The notes beneath the pieces are model-generated. The model made no database searches. It was given only the letters and a program-made list of their open reading frames with translations, and was not told where the DNA came from. DNA of 44,067 nt from Candidatus Eremiobacteraceae bacterium (GTDB lineage: Bacteria > Vulcanimicrobiota > Vulcanimicrobiia > Eremiobacterales > Eremiobacteraceae), in the NCBI GenBank assembly GCA_035295225.1, contig DATGJI010000026.1, forward strand, positions 1 to 44,067. The letters are read 5' to 3'. Shown in pieces: positions 1-8,395 of this stretch. A program made the translations under genes and the position numbers. Each line of letters begins with the position of its first letter. Position 1 is the stretch's first letter.

Positions 1-161
1 TGATCACGCACCAGGAGGTCCGTTTCGGCGGCGACGGGGAGACGCTCGCGATCGTGCACGACTCGTCTTCGCGCGCATCGTTCGTGCCCGGCATCCTGAT
101 GGCGGTTCGTGCGGCTCGCGGCCTCAATCGCTTCGTCGACGGAATCGGAGAACTGCTGTGA
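1..161 (+). CDS. dapB: 4-hydroxy-tetrahydrodipicolinate reductase DapB, C-terminal fragment
   Basis: The window opens inside this gene, so only the last 52 residues are seen, in the frame ending with TGA at 159-161. The fragment has the DapB C-terminal signature: a His followed by VRFGGDGE, then IVHDS, an Arg-Ala-Ser-Phe segment and a final hydrophobic helix. DapB reduces the dapA product with NAD(P)H in lysine and diaminopimelate synthesis. Its stop overlaps the GTG start of asd by GTGA, and asd, aspartokinase and dapA follow, which supports the call. The N-terminal nucleotide-binding domain lies outside the window. Confidence 0.85.
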   Translation, partial: ITHQEVRFGGDGETLAIVHDSSSRASFVPGILMAVRAARGLNRFVDGIGELL

Positions 162-1156
162 AGCGCGGCGCGCGCATCGCGATCGTCGGTGCGACCGGAC
201 TGGTCGGTGAGTCGCTCTTGGCGACGCTGGAAGAGCGCGGCTTCGAACCTTCGAAGCTCGCACTGTTCGCAAGCGCTCGGTCGGGGGGTTCCACGCGCGC
301 GGCGTTTGGCAAATCGTGGCCGGTGCGCGAACTCGCCGGCGCCGGCGACTTGGCGGGCGTCGATATCGCGTTTTTCGCCGCCGGATCCGCGACGAGCTCG
401 GCGTATGCGCGCGCAGCGGCTTCGAGCGGCGCGCTCGTGATCGACAAATCGGCCGCGTTCAGACTCGACGAGAGCGTGCCGCTCGTCGTGCCGGAGATCA
501 ATGCTGCACGGGCGATCGGCGCCCGCCTCATCGCAAACCCCAACTGCGCCACGATCCCGCTTGCGTTGACGCTTGCACCGATCGCGCAAGAATTTGGACT
601 CGTCTGGACGAGCGTCGCTACCTATCAGAGCGTCTCGGGCGCCGGGCGAGCCGCGCTCGACGAATATCGCGCACAGTGCGCGGGAGCGCAAGAGGTTGAG
701 GCGCTGCCGCGCCGCGTCGCAGGGAGCGTCATACCAGAGAACGGTTCGTTCGATGCGGACGGCCACGCCGACGAAGAACGGAAGATCGCTGCGGAGTTGA
801 AGAAGATACTCGAACTCCCAGATCTGCGCGTCTCGGCCACGTCCGTGCGCGTGCCGGTCGCCGTCGGGCACTGCGAGGCGGTTTCGTTCGGCACGCGGCG
901 GCCGGCCACGCGGGCGCAAATCGCCGGCGTATTGCGTGCTGCGCACGGGCTGAAGTTTCTCGACGGCAACGGCTACGCCACGCCGCTCGACGTCGTCGGC
1001 ACCGACGACGTCGTTGTCGGGCGATTGCGCCCCGACGATGCCCATGAGTCAGCGTGGCTCTGCTGGATCGCATGCGACAACTTGCGCAAGGGCGCTGCGA
1101 CGAATGCGGTACAGATCGCCGAAGCTATCGGCGCGGCGAGCGGCGTCGCCACATGA
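158..1156 (+). CDS. asd: Aspartate-semialdehyde dehydrogenase
   Basis: The enzyme reduces aspartyl-4-phosphate to aspartate semialdehyde, the branch point to lysine/diaminopimelate, threonine and methionine. The 332-residue protein has an N-terminal dinucleotide-binding motif GATGLVG at residues 11-17. The active-site motif ANPNCAT places the nucleophile at Cys130. The substrate-binding region near residue 230 reads RVPVAVGHCEAVSFG and carries the expected catalytic His. Length and motif spacing are normal. The GTG start at 158 overlaps the dapB stop, and the protein begins only a few residues before the Rossmann strand, so no upstream start is needed. It is translationally coupled at both ends (ATGA with the aspartokinase). 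Confidence 0.95.
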   Translation: MKRGARIAIVGATGLVGESLLATLEERGFEPSKLALFASARSGGSTRAAFGKSWPVRELAGAGDLAGVDIAFFAAGSATSSAYARAAASSGALVIDKSAAFRLDESVPLVVPEINAARAIGARLIANPNCATIPLALTLAPIAQEFGLVWTSVATYQSVSGAGRAALDEYRAQCAGAQEVEALPRRVAGSVIPENGSFDADGHADEERKIAAELKKILELPDLRVSATSVRVPVAVGHCEAVSFGTRRPATRAQIAGVLRAAHGLKFLDGNGYATPLDVVGTDDVVVGRLRPDDAHESAWLCWIACDNLRKGAATNAVQIAEAIGAASGVAT

Positions 1157-2373
1157 GCGCGCAGGCGGCGCGCGACAGCCTTAAGATCGTCGTCTTGAAA
1201 TTCGGCGGTTCGTCGCTTGCCACCGCCGAATTGCGCGGTCTTGCGGCCCAGCGCGTGATGGATGCGCTGCGGTCGGGTCACGCGCCGATCGTCGTCGCGT
1301 CGGCTATCGGGAGGACGCCGGATCCGTACGCCACCGACTCGCTCCTCGCGCTTGCGCAGACCGCGGCGGATGGACCGAACCGAGATCTGCTGCTTGCATG
1401 CGGCGAGACGATCGCTGCTGCGGTGTTCGCCGAAGTGCTCGAGTCAAAGGGCGTCAAAGCGCTCGCTCTGACCGGCGCGCAGGCCGGCATCACGACCGAT
1501 GAATCGCACGGCGATGCCGCGATCCGCTCCGTCGACGCTCGGCGGCTGCTCGATCTCCTGGCGGCGGGCGTCACGCCGATCGTCGCCGGCTTCCAAGGCG
1601 CCACCGAGGACGGCATCATCACCACGCTCGGACGCGGCGGCAGCGATCTCACGGCGGTCGCGCTCGCGGACGCCCTGGGCAACGTACCGGTCGACGTCTA
1701 TACCGACGTGGACGGCGTGATGACGGCCGATCCGCGGCGCGTGACCGATGCGCACACCATCGCGTCGCTCACATCCGAAGAACTATCCGAGCTTGCGTCG
1801 CACGGGGCGCGCGTCATGCACGACAAGGCGGCGGAAGTCGCGCATCGCTCTCGCCTGACGCTTCGTGTGCGGGGCCTGAAAAGCGGAGTCGGCACCGCGA
1901 TCGACGATGACGCGGAGATCGACCGTGCCCATCCGGTCACGGGCATCGCGGCGGTGGACGGCTACACGTTCGTCCACGCGTCGCCTGAAGGCGCCGGCGG
2001 GGCGAGCGGCTGGGAGCGCGCGCTGTTCAAATCGCTTGCCGAAGAAAATATCAGCATCGACTGCGTCAATGTCAATGCAGCCGGCGTTTTCTTCATCGTC
2101 GCGGACGCACAGTTCGACGCGACCGAACGCGCGCTTGCGGGGCAGCCGATCTCGTTGCGCGCGCGCCGGGGATGCGCGAAGATCTCGATCGTCGGTGCCG
2201 GCATGCGCGGCACCCCAGGCGTCGTGTACCGCGTCGTCGATGCGCTCTCGGCAAGCGGCGTGACGATCATCCACAGCACCGATTCGAATATCACCGTCTC
2301 GGTGCTCGTGCCGGGGGCGCAAGCCTCGGTCGCCGAAAATGCGCTGCACGAATATTTTGGGTTGAAGGGGTAA
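1153..2373 (+). CDS. lysC: Aspartate kinase with two C-terminal ACT domains
   Basis: Aspartokinase phosphorylates aspartate, the first step of the pathway continued by asd and dapA. The ATG at 1153 overlaps the asd stop (ATGA) and gives 406 residues. The open frame extends back into asd, but the kinase signature KFGGSS falls at residues 16-21 with this start. Further motifs are GRGGSDLTA and YTDVDGVMTADPR for aspartate and nucleotide binding. Two ACT domains occupy roughly residues 265-406. The asd-kinase-dapA order resembles the Bacillus asd-dapG-dapA group, so it may be the diaminopimelate-dedicated isozyme (dapG type). Feedback control through the ACT domains is expected for the family, but the effector cannot be read from sequence. 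Confidence 0.93.
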   Translation: MSAQAARDSLKIVVLKFGGSSLATAELRGLAAQRVMDALRSGHAPIVVASAIGRTPDPYATDSLLALAQTAADGPNRDLLLACGETIAAAVFAEVLESKGVKALALTGAQAGITTDESHGDAAIRSVDARRLLDLLAAGVTPIVAGFQGATEDGIITTLGRGGSDLTAVALADALGNVPVDVYTDVDGVMTADPRRVTDAHTIASLTSEELSELASHGARVMHDKAAEVAHRSRLTLRVRGLKSGVGTAIDDDAEIDRAHPVTGIAAVDGYTFVHASPEGAGGASGWERALFKSLAEENISIDCVNVNAAGVFFIVADAQFDATERALAGQPISLRARRGCAKISIVGAGMRGTPGVVYRVVDALSASGVTIIHSTDSNITVSVLVPGAQASVAENALHEYFGLKG

Positions 2374-2376
2374 AAG

Positions 2377-3288
2377 ATGCGCCAAGGTCGATTCGGTCCG
2401 CTCATCACGGCGATGATCACGCCGATGAAGTCGGACGGTTCGGTCAACCTCGATGAAGCACGGCGACTCGCCGAATATTTGTGCGACAACGGCTCGACGG
2501 GGATCGTCGTCAGCGGCACGACCGGCGAGGGACCGACGCTCACCGACGCAGAGAAGATAGAGCTCTTTCGCGTAGTGGTCGCGGCTGTGGGCGACAACGC
2601 TTCGGTCATCGCGAACACGGGCGGCAACGACACGCGCTCGTCCGTGGAGCTCACGCGCCGCGCATGCTCGACCGGCGTGCACGGCATCCTCGCGGTCGGG
2701 CCGTTTTACAATAAGCCGCCGCAGGCCGGGCTCGTCGCTCATTTTCGCGCGATCGCGGATGCGTCCGTAGTTCCCGTGATGATCTACAATATTCCGGGGC
2801 GCACGGCAGTGAACGTCCTGCCCGAAACGCTCGTCACGCTTTCGGCGCATCCGCGGATTCGCGCGGTCAAGGAATCCAGCGGCGACCTCATGCAGATCGC
2901 CGAGATCGCCGCGAACCTGACGGACGATTTCGACGTGTACGCGGGCGACGATCACCTTGCTCTGCCCACAGCCTCCGTGGGAGGCTGCGGCGTGGTAAGC
3001 GTCGCGAGCCACGTCGCGGGGCGCGATATTCGTGCGATGTTCGCGGCATTCGCCTGCGGCGACAACGACGCTGCCCGCGCGCTGCATGCGAGCCTGCTGC
3101 CGTTGATCCGCGCGCTCTTCGCCGTGTCGAATCCGATACCGGTCAAGGCTGCGATGCGGCACTTCGGGTTCGACGTCGGCTCATGCCGGCCGCCGCTGTG
3201 CGACCTGAACGCCGAGCAAGAACGCGTTCTCGCCGCAGCGATCGCTCCTTGGTTGGCGACGGCTCAAACCACCGCCGCGGCGACGTGA
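2377..3288 (+). CDS. dapA: 4-hydroxy-tetrahydrodipicolinate synthase
   Basis: DapA condenses pyruvate with aspartate semialdehyde, the committed step to diaminopimelate. The 303-residue TIM-barrel protein shows SGTTGEGPTL (Thr48-Thr49), PFYNKPPQAGL, VMIYNIPGRT (Tyr137) and AVKESSGD with the Schiff-base Lys165. These match the catalytic Thr/Tyr/Lys set of the family. It starts three bases after the aspartokinase stop with a GAAGGGG ribosome-binding site. An 8-bp GC-rich inverted repeat at about 2970-2988 lies inside the conserved core without changing its length, so it looks accidental. The enzyme should receive its substrate from asd and pass it to dapB. Confidence 0.95.
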   Translation: MRQGRFGPLITAMITPMKSDGSVNLDEARRLAEYLCDNGSTGIVVSGTTGEGPTLTDAEKIELFRVVVAAVGDNASVIANTGGNDTRSSVELTRRACSTGVHGILAVGPFYNKPPQAGLVAHFRAIADASVVPVMIYNIPGRTAVNVLPETLVTLSAHPRIRAVKESSGDLMQIAEIAANLTDDFDVYAGDDHLALPTASVGGCGVVSVASHVAGRDIRAMFAAFACGDNDAARALHASLLPLIRALFAVSNPIPVKAAMRHFGFDVGSCRPPLCDLNAEQERVLAAAIAPWLATAQTTAAAT

Positions 3289-3309
3289 GGCCAGGTTCAA
3301 GAACGACCA

Positions 3310-4068
3310 TTGACCGGCGATAGCCCGCTCGTCGTCCTCGGCTGCCGCGTGGACGCCGTCGATGCGAGCTCAGCCGCCGAGACGATCACGAGTTGGATTC
3401 GGCAAGGCCGTCCGGCGCACGTCGTGACGCTCGGCGCGGAAATGGCGACGCTCGCTGCACGCGACGACGCGTATCGCGCGGCGATCAACGGCGCGGACCT
3501 CGTCGTGCCCGATACGGTCGGCATCGTCTGGGCCTCGCGCGTGTTGCGGCGGCCATTGCACGAACGCGTCGCCGGCATCGATCTCGTCGAACGCATCTTA
3601 CGCGAAAGTCCGCCGGCTTCCATCCGCCTGTTCATCCTGGGAGCGGCGGCTGGTGTCGCGGAGAGCGCCGCGCAGGCGCTCGGCGGCGCGTTTCAAAGCG
3701 TGGTGATCTGCGGCATGCATCACGGATATTTCGATCGCGACCATGATGCGGAGCTCGCGAATGTGATCCGTGCATCTGGCGCGCGACTCGTGCTCGTGGG
3801 AATGGGTTTCCCGCTGCAAGAGGTCTGGATCCGGCAGAACTTCCAGACCCTCGGCGATGCGGTGTGCATCGGCGTCGGCGGAGCTCTGGACGTTTGGGCG
3901 GGTCGCGTCACGCGTGCGCCTGCGTCGTGGCGAAGAGCCGGATTGGAATGGTTCTATCGGCTTGTCCGCGAGCCGGCGCGGCTGCGGCGTCAACTCGCGC
4001 TGCCGCGTTTCGCGGCGCTCGTGCTCGCGCAGGCGTTGCGGGAGCGCGGCGCAAACCAAGCGCGCTGA
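3310..4068 (+). CDS. WecG/TagA/CpsF-family glycosyltransferase
   Basis: This is a 252-residue GT26 family protein. Such enzymes transfer an N-acetylmannosamine-type sugar onto a lipid-linked precursor at the inner membrane face during assembly of teichoic-acid linkage units or surface polysaccharide. Visible features are HVVTLGAEM near residues 37-45, where most relatives have TLNPEM, the VVPDTVG segment with the probable catalytic Asp68, and the GMGFPLQEVWI and GVGGALDVWAGR segments typical of the C-terminal half. The start is TTG at 3310. The last 40 residues are basic and amphipathic, as expected for membrane association. The following sugar nucleotidyltransferase starts 2 bases after the stop, pointing to a shared role in a surface glycan. 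The exact donor is unknown. Confidence 0.85.
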   Translation: MTGDSPLVVLGCRVDAVDASSAAETITSWIRQGRPAHVVTLGAEMATLAARDDAYRAAINGADLVVPDTVGIVWASRVLRRPLHERVAGIDLVERILRESPPASIRLFILGAAAGVAESAAQALGGAFQSVVICGMHHGYFDRDHDAELANVIRASGARLVLVGMGFPLQEVWIRQNFQTLGDAVCIGVGGALDVWAGRVTRAPASWRRAGLEWFYRLVREPARLRRQLALPRFAALVLAQALRERGANQAR

Positions 4069-4070
4069 CC

Positions 4071-5057
4071 ATGCGCGGAATGATTCTCGCGGGCGGACTC
4101 TCGACGCGTCTGCAGCCGCTGACGAACGATCTCCCGAAGCCGCTCGTGCCCGTGCTCGACCGGCCGGTGATCGGGCACGTCATCGACTATCTTGCCGTGC
4201 ACGACGTCAGCGATCTCGTGGTCAACGTCCATTATTTCGCCGAGGATGTCGAGAGATATGTCGGCGACGGCGAGAACTTCAACGTCCGCATGTCGTACTT
4301 GCGCGAATCCACGCTGATGGGAAGCGCAGGTGCCGTCAAACAAGTCGAACAGCTTTTCGATTCGACGTTCGTCGTCATCGGCTGCGACGACGTGACCGAC
4401 GTGGATCTTGGCGCTGCGCTTGCATTCCATCGGGAGCGCCGCGCAGAAGCGACGATCGTACTCGTGGAAGCCGATGACGTTTCGCAATACGGCGTCGTCG
4501 TCACGGAAGCGGACGGCCGGATCACCGATTTTCAAGAGAAGCCGGCCAAAGGAACCGAGCGCAGCAAACTCGTCAACACCGGCATCTACGTCTTTGAGCC
4601 GCAACTGCTCGCGCGCATTCCTGCCGCCACGTTTTACGACTTCGGCAAACAAGTGTTTCCCGAGCTCCTCGCGGCCGAAGCGCGATTCTTTGGAATGCGA
4701 CAGCGCGCATATTGGTGCGACATCGGCACCCCGTCCGAATACCGTCGCGCGCACGCGAACGCGCTCACCGGCAAAGTGCGACTATCCATTGCGGACGGCG
4801 CGACGGTCCGCGACGGCGCGCTCATCGGCGCGGGTGCGACGATCGATCCGACCGTGCGCATCGAGGGTTTTGCGTCGATCGGCGCGGGATCCCGGATCGG
4901 CGCCGGCGCTATCATCGATTCGTCTATCGTGTGGCGCGGCGTCAAGGTCGGACCCAACGCGCATCTGCTCAATACGATTCTCGCTGACGACGTCGTCGTC
5001 GAACCCAATGCGTTCGTCGAAGGCGGCCTCTACGGCCGCGCCTCTCGCATTCGGTAA
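4071..5057 (+). CDS. NDP-sugar pyrophosphorylase (mannose-1-phosphate guanylyltransferase-like)
   Basis: The 328-residue protein combines an N-terminal nucleotidyltransferase fold (about residues 1-230) with a C-terminal left-handed beta-helix of hexapeptide repeats (about 240-320). The N-terminus MRGMILAGGLSTRLQPLT is the nucleotide-binding signature, followed by LPKPLVPVLDRP with the conserved Lys. FQEKP, VNTGIYVF and YWCDIGTPSEY fit the GDP-mannose/glucose-1-phosphate transferase group. ATG 4071 is chosen because the signature begins at residue 4; the frame stays open upstream only over the glycosyltransferase gene. It probably makes the activated sugar for the preceding gene or for the same glycan. 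Which nucleotide and sugar are used cannot be decided from motifs alone. Confidence 0.85.
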   Translation: MRGMILAGGLSTRLQPLTNDLPKPLVPVLDRPVIGHVIDYLAVHDVSDLVVNVHYFAEDVERYVGDGENFNVRMSYLRESTLMGSAGAVKQVEQLFDSTFVVIGCDDVTDVDLGAALAFHRERRAEATIVLVEADDVSQYGVVVTEADGRITDFQEKPAKGTERSKLVNTGIYVFEPQLLARIPAATFYDFGKQVFPELLAAEARFFGMRQRAYWCDIGTPSEYRRAHANALTGKVRLSIADGATVRDGALIGAGATIDPTVRIEGFASIGAGSRIGAGAIIDSSIVWRGVKVGPNAHLLNTILADDVVVEPNAFVEGGLYGRASRIR

Positions 5058-5178
5058 TGTAGGGCGGACCTCTAAGGTCCGCCGGCGGACGATAAACGAC
5101 CGCCCCACATTTCCAAAGCGGACGATAAACGTCCGTCCCACATTTCAAAAGGCGGACGATAAACGTCCGCCCTACATT
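5058..5178. repeat. Cluster of GGCGGAC/GTCCGCC palindromes (family A)
   Basis: Several copies of one palindromic unit fill the gap before comF. The first begins TGTAGGG immediately after the TAA stop and forms a 9-bp stem (GGCGGACCT, loop CTA, AGGTCCGCC, 5063-5083). Three more units follow in the opposite orientation with ATAAA loops and trailing CCCTACATTT or CCCCACATTT. The last unit (5151-5171) has a perfect 8-bp stem and the middle ones are imperfect. The same unit occurs at 11321, 33584 and 42479. A REP-like interspersed element is likely, and it could also act as a terminator or mRNA-end stabiliser. Confidence 0.85.
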
Positions 5179-5213
5179 TCCAATGAAAAGCGATTGCGTG
5201 ATAACACGGCCTC

Positions 5214-5846
5214 ATGCTCGCTCCGTTTGCCTGGATCGCAGGGATCGTGGCGCCGACGCGTTGCGCGGGTTGCGACGCTCTCGGCTCGACACTGTGTGAA
5301 TATTGTTTGGCTGCGTGTATGCGTCACACGCCGGTGACCCGCGCTGCAAAGTCCGGCGCGCCATTCACCGTCGCTCTCGGCCCATATAGCGGCGCGCTCG
5401 CGCGAGCCATACGTCGCATCAAGTTCGGCGGCAGATGCGACGTCGCGCACACGCTTGGCTGTTTTCTTGCCGGGTCGATCGCGCTAAGCCTCGATATGGT
5501 AGTGCCGATGCCGCTGCATCCGGCGCGCATGCGAGAACGGGGATTCAACCAAGCCGCGCTCATCGCTCGCGCCGTCGCCGCGACACTTGGCGTCGCGCTC
5601 GAAAACCAAGCGGTTGTTCGCACAAACGCAACGGCACCGCAAAGCCGGCTGCCGCTCGCAGCGCGGCGCGCCAACGTCCGTGACGCGTTCGGCGCAGGGC
5701 GGCGGGCCACGCGTGTTCTCGGCCGACGCGTGCTGATCGTCGACGACGTCGTGACCACGGGGTCGACGTTAGCGTCGTGCGCCGCCGCGCTGCACTCGAG
5801 CGGTGCCGCGGCAGTCATCGGGGCGGCCTTGGCGATCCGACTCTGA
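5214..5846 (+). CDS. comF: ComF family protein
   Basis: The 210-residue ComF-like protein has an N-terminal zinc-finger module and a phosphoribosyltransferase-like domain. Cys17, Cys20, Cys28 and Cys31 form the two CxxC pairs. The PRPP-binding-type loop reads LIVDDVVTTGSTL near residue 180, and VPMPLHPARMRERGFNQA is the strongly conserved ComF signature. Family members take part in uptake of transforming DNA and are cytoplasmic. It starts just after the palindrome cluster, so it probably has its own transcription start. A GATAAC hexamer at 5199-5204 could be a -10 box, but no convincing -35 is seen. The linkage to riboflavin genes gives no functional clue. Confidence 0.9.
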   Translation: MLAPFAWIAGIVAPTRCAGCDALGSTLCEYCLAACMRHTPVTRAAKSGAPFTVALGPYSGALARAIRRIKFGGRCDVAHTLGCFLAGSIALSLDMVVPMPLHPARMRERGFNQAALIARAVAATLGVALENQAVVRTNATAPQSRLPLAARRANVRDAFGAGRRATRVLGRRVLIVDDVVTTGSTLASCAAALHSSGAAAVIGAALAIRL

Positions 5847-5896
5847 CCAACGTTCGGCCCGAGGGTAGCGCCCACAGCGGCGGCTAACAACCCGGC

Positions 5897-6985
5897 ATGG
5901 ACGATGCGAGATTCATGCAGCGTGCGCTCGAGCTCGCTGCGAAAGGTCGCGGCAATACAAGTCCAAATCCGATGGTTGGCGCGATCGTCGTCGCATCCGG
6001 CGGTGCGGTCGTCGGCGAAGGGTACCACGAGCGCGCTGGTTCCGACCACGCCGAGACGATCGCATTGCGAGCGGCGGGTGATCGAGCGCGAGGAGCCACG
6101 CTCTACGTCACGTTAGAACCTTGCGACCACCGAGGCAGAACGCCGGCGTGCACGCAGGCAATAGTGGAAGCGGGCATCAGGCGCGTGGTCGTTGCTATCG
6201 AAGACCCAGATCCGCGCGTGCGCGGAAAAGGCATCCAGCAACTCCGCGACGCCGGCATTGATGTCGCGGTCGGCGTTGAAGCAAGCGGCGCCGCGGCACT
6301 GAACTTCGCGTATCTCCATCACCGCAGCCGCGCGAGGTCGTTCGTGACGCTCAAAATGGCGGCGAGCATCGACGGGGCGATCGCGCCGCGCGCCGGCGTG
6401 CGCCACCGGCTGACAGGGGCAAAGGCCGCGGCGTTTGTCTACGATCTGCGCTTCGAACACGACGCGGTCTTGATCGGCGTCCACACGGCGATCACCGACA
6501 ACCCGGAGCTCACCGTCCGTCCGGCACGGCCCCGCGCCGTGCCGTACTTGCGGATCATCGCGGATTCCAACGGCCGCACGCCGCTCGCAAGTCACGTCGT
6601 ACAAGACGCCGCGACCACGCCGACAATGGTCGCCGCGACGACCGCGATCCCGGCGGAACGTCGCGACGCGCTGCTCGAACGAGGCGTGCAAGTCGTGACG
6701 TGCGCTTCCACGCCGGACGGCCACGTCGACCTCGCGGATCTCCTATCACAACTGGCGCAGCAAAATATTCTCAGCGTGCTGTGCGAAGGCGGACCGACCA
6801 TCGCCACGGCCTTGCTCGCGCAAAAACTGGTCGGCAAGATCTACTGGTTCATAGCACCCGAGATCCTCGGCGCGGCAACGGTCGCTCCCGCCATCGACCG
6901 CGTTGCGGGCGCCGCTCGCCTGCACCTCGAATCTGCGGTGATGCTCGGGGAAGATCTTCTGGTCGAAGCGGTGCCCGCAACGTGA
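5897..6985 (+). CDS. ribD: Bifunctional riboflavin deaminase/reductase RibD
   Basis: RibD deaminates the pyrimidine product of GTP cyclohydrolase II and then reduces its ribosyl side chain. The 362-residue protein has an N-terminal deaminase domain with zinc ligands in HAE (His51, Glu53) and PCxxxxxTPAC (Cys76, Cys85). The C-terminal reductase domain starts near residue 148 with FVTLKMAASIDGAIA, and has GVHTAITDNPELTVR and LCEGGPTIATALL. Order and length are normal. The 50-bp gap after comF holds no convincing FMN riboswitch. The stop overlaps the GTG start of the beta-lactamase-family gene (GTGA), so the two are translated together. Confidence 0.94.
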   Translation: MDDARFMQRALELAAKGRGNTSPNPMVGAIVVASGGAVVGEGYHERAGSDHAETIALRAAGDRARGATLYVTLEPCDHRGRTPACTQAIVEAGIRRVVVAIEDPDPRVRGKGIQQLRDAGIDVAVGVEASGAAALNFAYLHHRSRARSFVTLKMAASIDGAIAPRAGVRHRLTGAKAAAFVYDLRFEHDAVLIGVHTAITDNPELTVRPARPRAVPYLRIIADSNGRTPLASHVVQDAATTPTMVAATTAIPAERRDALLERGVQVVTCASTPDGHVDLADLLSQLAQQNILSVLCEGGPTIATALLAQKLVGKIYWFIAPEILGAATVAPAIDRVAGAARLHLESAVMLGEDLLVEAVPAT

Positions 6986-8391
6986 TTGCGCCTTTGATCG
7001 CCGCGCTTCTCGTCACCTCACAGCCTGGACCGAATTCACGGCCGGTCCTTTCAGCCGAGCAGCGGCGTCGGATCGATTCGCTCGCCGCCGCGACCATGCT
7101 CCACCAACACCTTCCCGGCTTGTCGATCGCCATAGCGCGCAACGGCGCAATACTGTACGCCAACGGCTACGGCTACCGCGATGTACGGAAGCGCGCGCCG
7201 GCAGATCCGGGCACCGTCTATAATATCGCCTCCATGACTAAGCAGTTCACGGCCGTTGCCATACTGCTGCTGCAAGAAGACGGCAAGCTGAGCGTGGACG
7301 ACAGCCTCGTGCGCTACCTTCCGGACTACCGCTACGCGCGGCAGATCACGTTGCGCGAGCTGCTCAACCACACATCGGGAATCCCCGACTACTCGATCGT
7401 GGACGGTGTGCCGCACAAAGCGACTGCTGCGCAGTTCGTCGACCTCATCAAGAACGCACCGCTCGACTTCTCACCGGGCTCTCGTTTTGAATACTCGAAC
7501 ACGAACTACGTCATACTCGGAATGATCGTCGAACAGGTCAGCGGCGAGTCGTACGGCAGCTTCCTCGCGCGACGTGTCTTCAGGCCGCTCGGCCTGCGCT
7601 CTACGAGTGCGCGCATGATCCCGCACGATCTTCCGGATGGTGCGGTCGGCTATACGTACGCGGGTGGCAAGATCGTCGAGGCGCCCCAAACAGCCGACGA
7701 TCTCGGCTACGGCGACGGTACCGTTGATGCGTCGGTGACCGATCTCGTGCATTGGGATGCTGCTCTCGATAATGGAAGAGTCGTGAGCCGAGCGTCGTGG
7801 CGCGAGATGACGTTCTCGCCGCTCTCGCACGGGTATGGCATGCGCGGCGGCTACGGTTTCGGGCTCGACCTCGGGCATCTCTACGGCCGCCGTTACATCT
7901 TCCATCAAGGTCTGAACGTCGGGTTCGCCGGCGAGAACGCGACGTTTCCCGATGACGGTCTGGAGATCGCTGCGCTGAGCAACGGCGATCCTTTCGATGA
8001 AGATCTGTTCTTTCGCCGCGTCGTCTCGATCGTCGAACCGCCGAGCGCAGCCGCGGCAGCGGCCGACATGGTATCTGCAGCCGGCGAAGACTCCAGCATT
8101 ACGCGAAAGGTGACTGCCGTGCTCGCCGGCATGCAGCGCGGATCGATCGACCCTGCGTTGGTCACGGCGGACTACGCGCGTGCGCTCGCACCTCCGACGA
8201 TGCGTCAGATGTGCGCCGATGCCGGAATCAAAGGATCGCCGCAGCGTCTGATCTACCGCGGGCGCACCTATCGAGATCGAAAAGATTTCGTCTTCTACGA
8301 CGTGTACTATCCCGACTCGGTCGTCGCTGTGGACGCAGCTATCGCTTCGAACGGTGCGCTCTCGCTCATCGAACTAGCGCGAGAAGATTGA
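6982..8391 (+). CDS. Serine hydrolase, beta-lactamase/penicillin-binding family
   Basis: This 469-residue protein belongs to the class C beta-lactamase/DD-peptidase-like serine hydrolases. A short hydrophobic N-terminus (MIAPLIAALLVTSQ) may be a signal sequence. The catalytic SxxK is S84-M-T-K87 and the second motif is Y171-S-N173 within FEYSNTNYVILG. LLNHTSGIPDY is a family hallmark. A C-terminal region after about residue 350 is an unassigned extension. GTG 6982 is chosen because it overlaps the ribD stop and gives the hydrophobic N-terminus. It lies within the riboflavin operon (5 bases before ribE). Esterase, peptidase or amidase activity is possible, and antibiotic resistance should not be assumed. 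Confidence 0.85.
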   Translation: MIAPLIAALLVTSQPGPNSRPVLSAEQRRRIDSLAAATMLHQHLPGLSIAIARNGAILYANGYGYRDVRKRAPADPGTVYNIASMTKQFTAVAILLLQEDGKLSVDDSLVRYLPDYRYARQITLRELLNHTSGIPDYSIVDGVPHKATAAQFVDLIKNAPLDFSPGSRFEYSNTNYVILGMIVEQVSGESYGSFLARRVFRPLGLRSTSARMIPHDLPDGAVGYTYAGGKIVEAPQTADDLGYGDGTVDASVTDLVHWDAALDNGRVVSRASWREMTFSPLSHGYGMRGGYGFGLDLGHLYGRRYIFHQGLNVGFAGENATFPDDGLEIAALSNGDPFDEDLFFRRVVSIVEPPSAAAAAADMVSAAGEDSSITRKVTAVLAGMQRGSIDPALVTADYARALAPPTMRQMCADAGIKGSPQRLIYRGRTYRDRKDFVFYDVYYPDSVVAVDAAIASNGALSLIELARED

Positions 8392-8395
8392 ACCG

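Noticed and set aside
2970-2988. 8-bp palindrome CAGCCTCC-GTG-GGAGGCTG in dapA
   Set aside because: It lies in a conserved part of DapA with normal length, so it is not an inserted element. Chance pairing in GC-rich coding DNA is likelier.
1783-3162. A 459-codon minus-strand frame across the aspartokinase-dapA junction
   Set aside because: It is the shadow of two well-identified genes and its translation is low-complexity basic sequence. The same holds for the minus frame at 23213-24577.
5847-5896. Possible FMN riboswitch before ribD
   Set aside because: The 50-base gap is too short for the conserved structure, and only a vague GGGTAGCGCCC-like stretch is present.
6982-8391. Reading the serine hydrolase as an antibiotic-resistance beta-lactamase
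   Set aside because: The SxxK and YxN motifs are shared by many esterases and peptidases. Nothing in the sequence or context points to beta-lactam hydrolysis.
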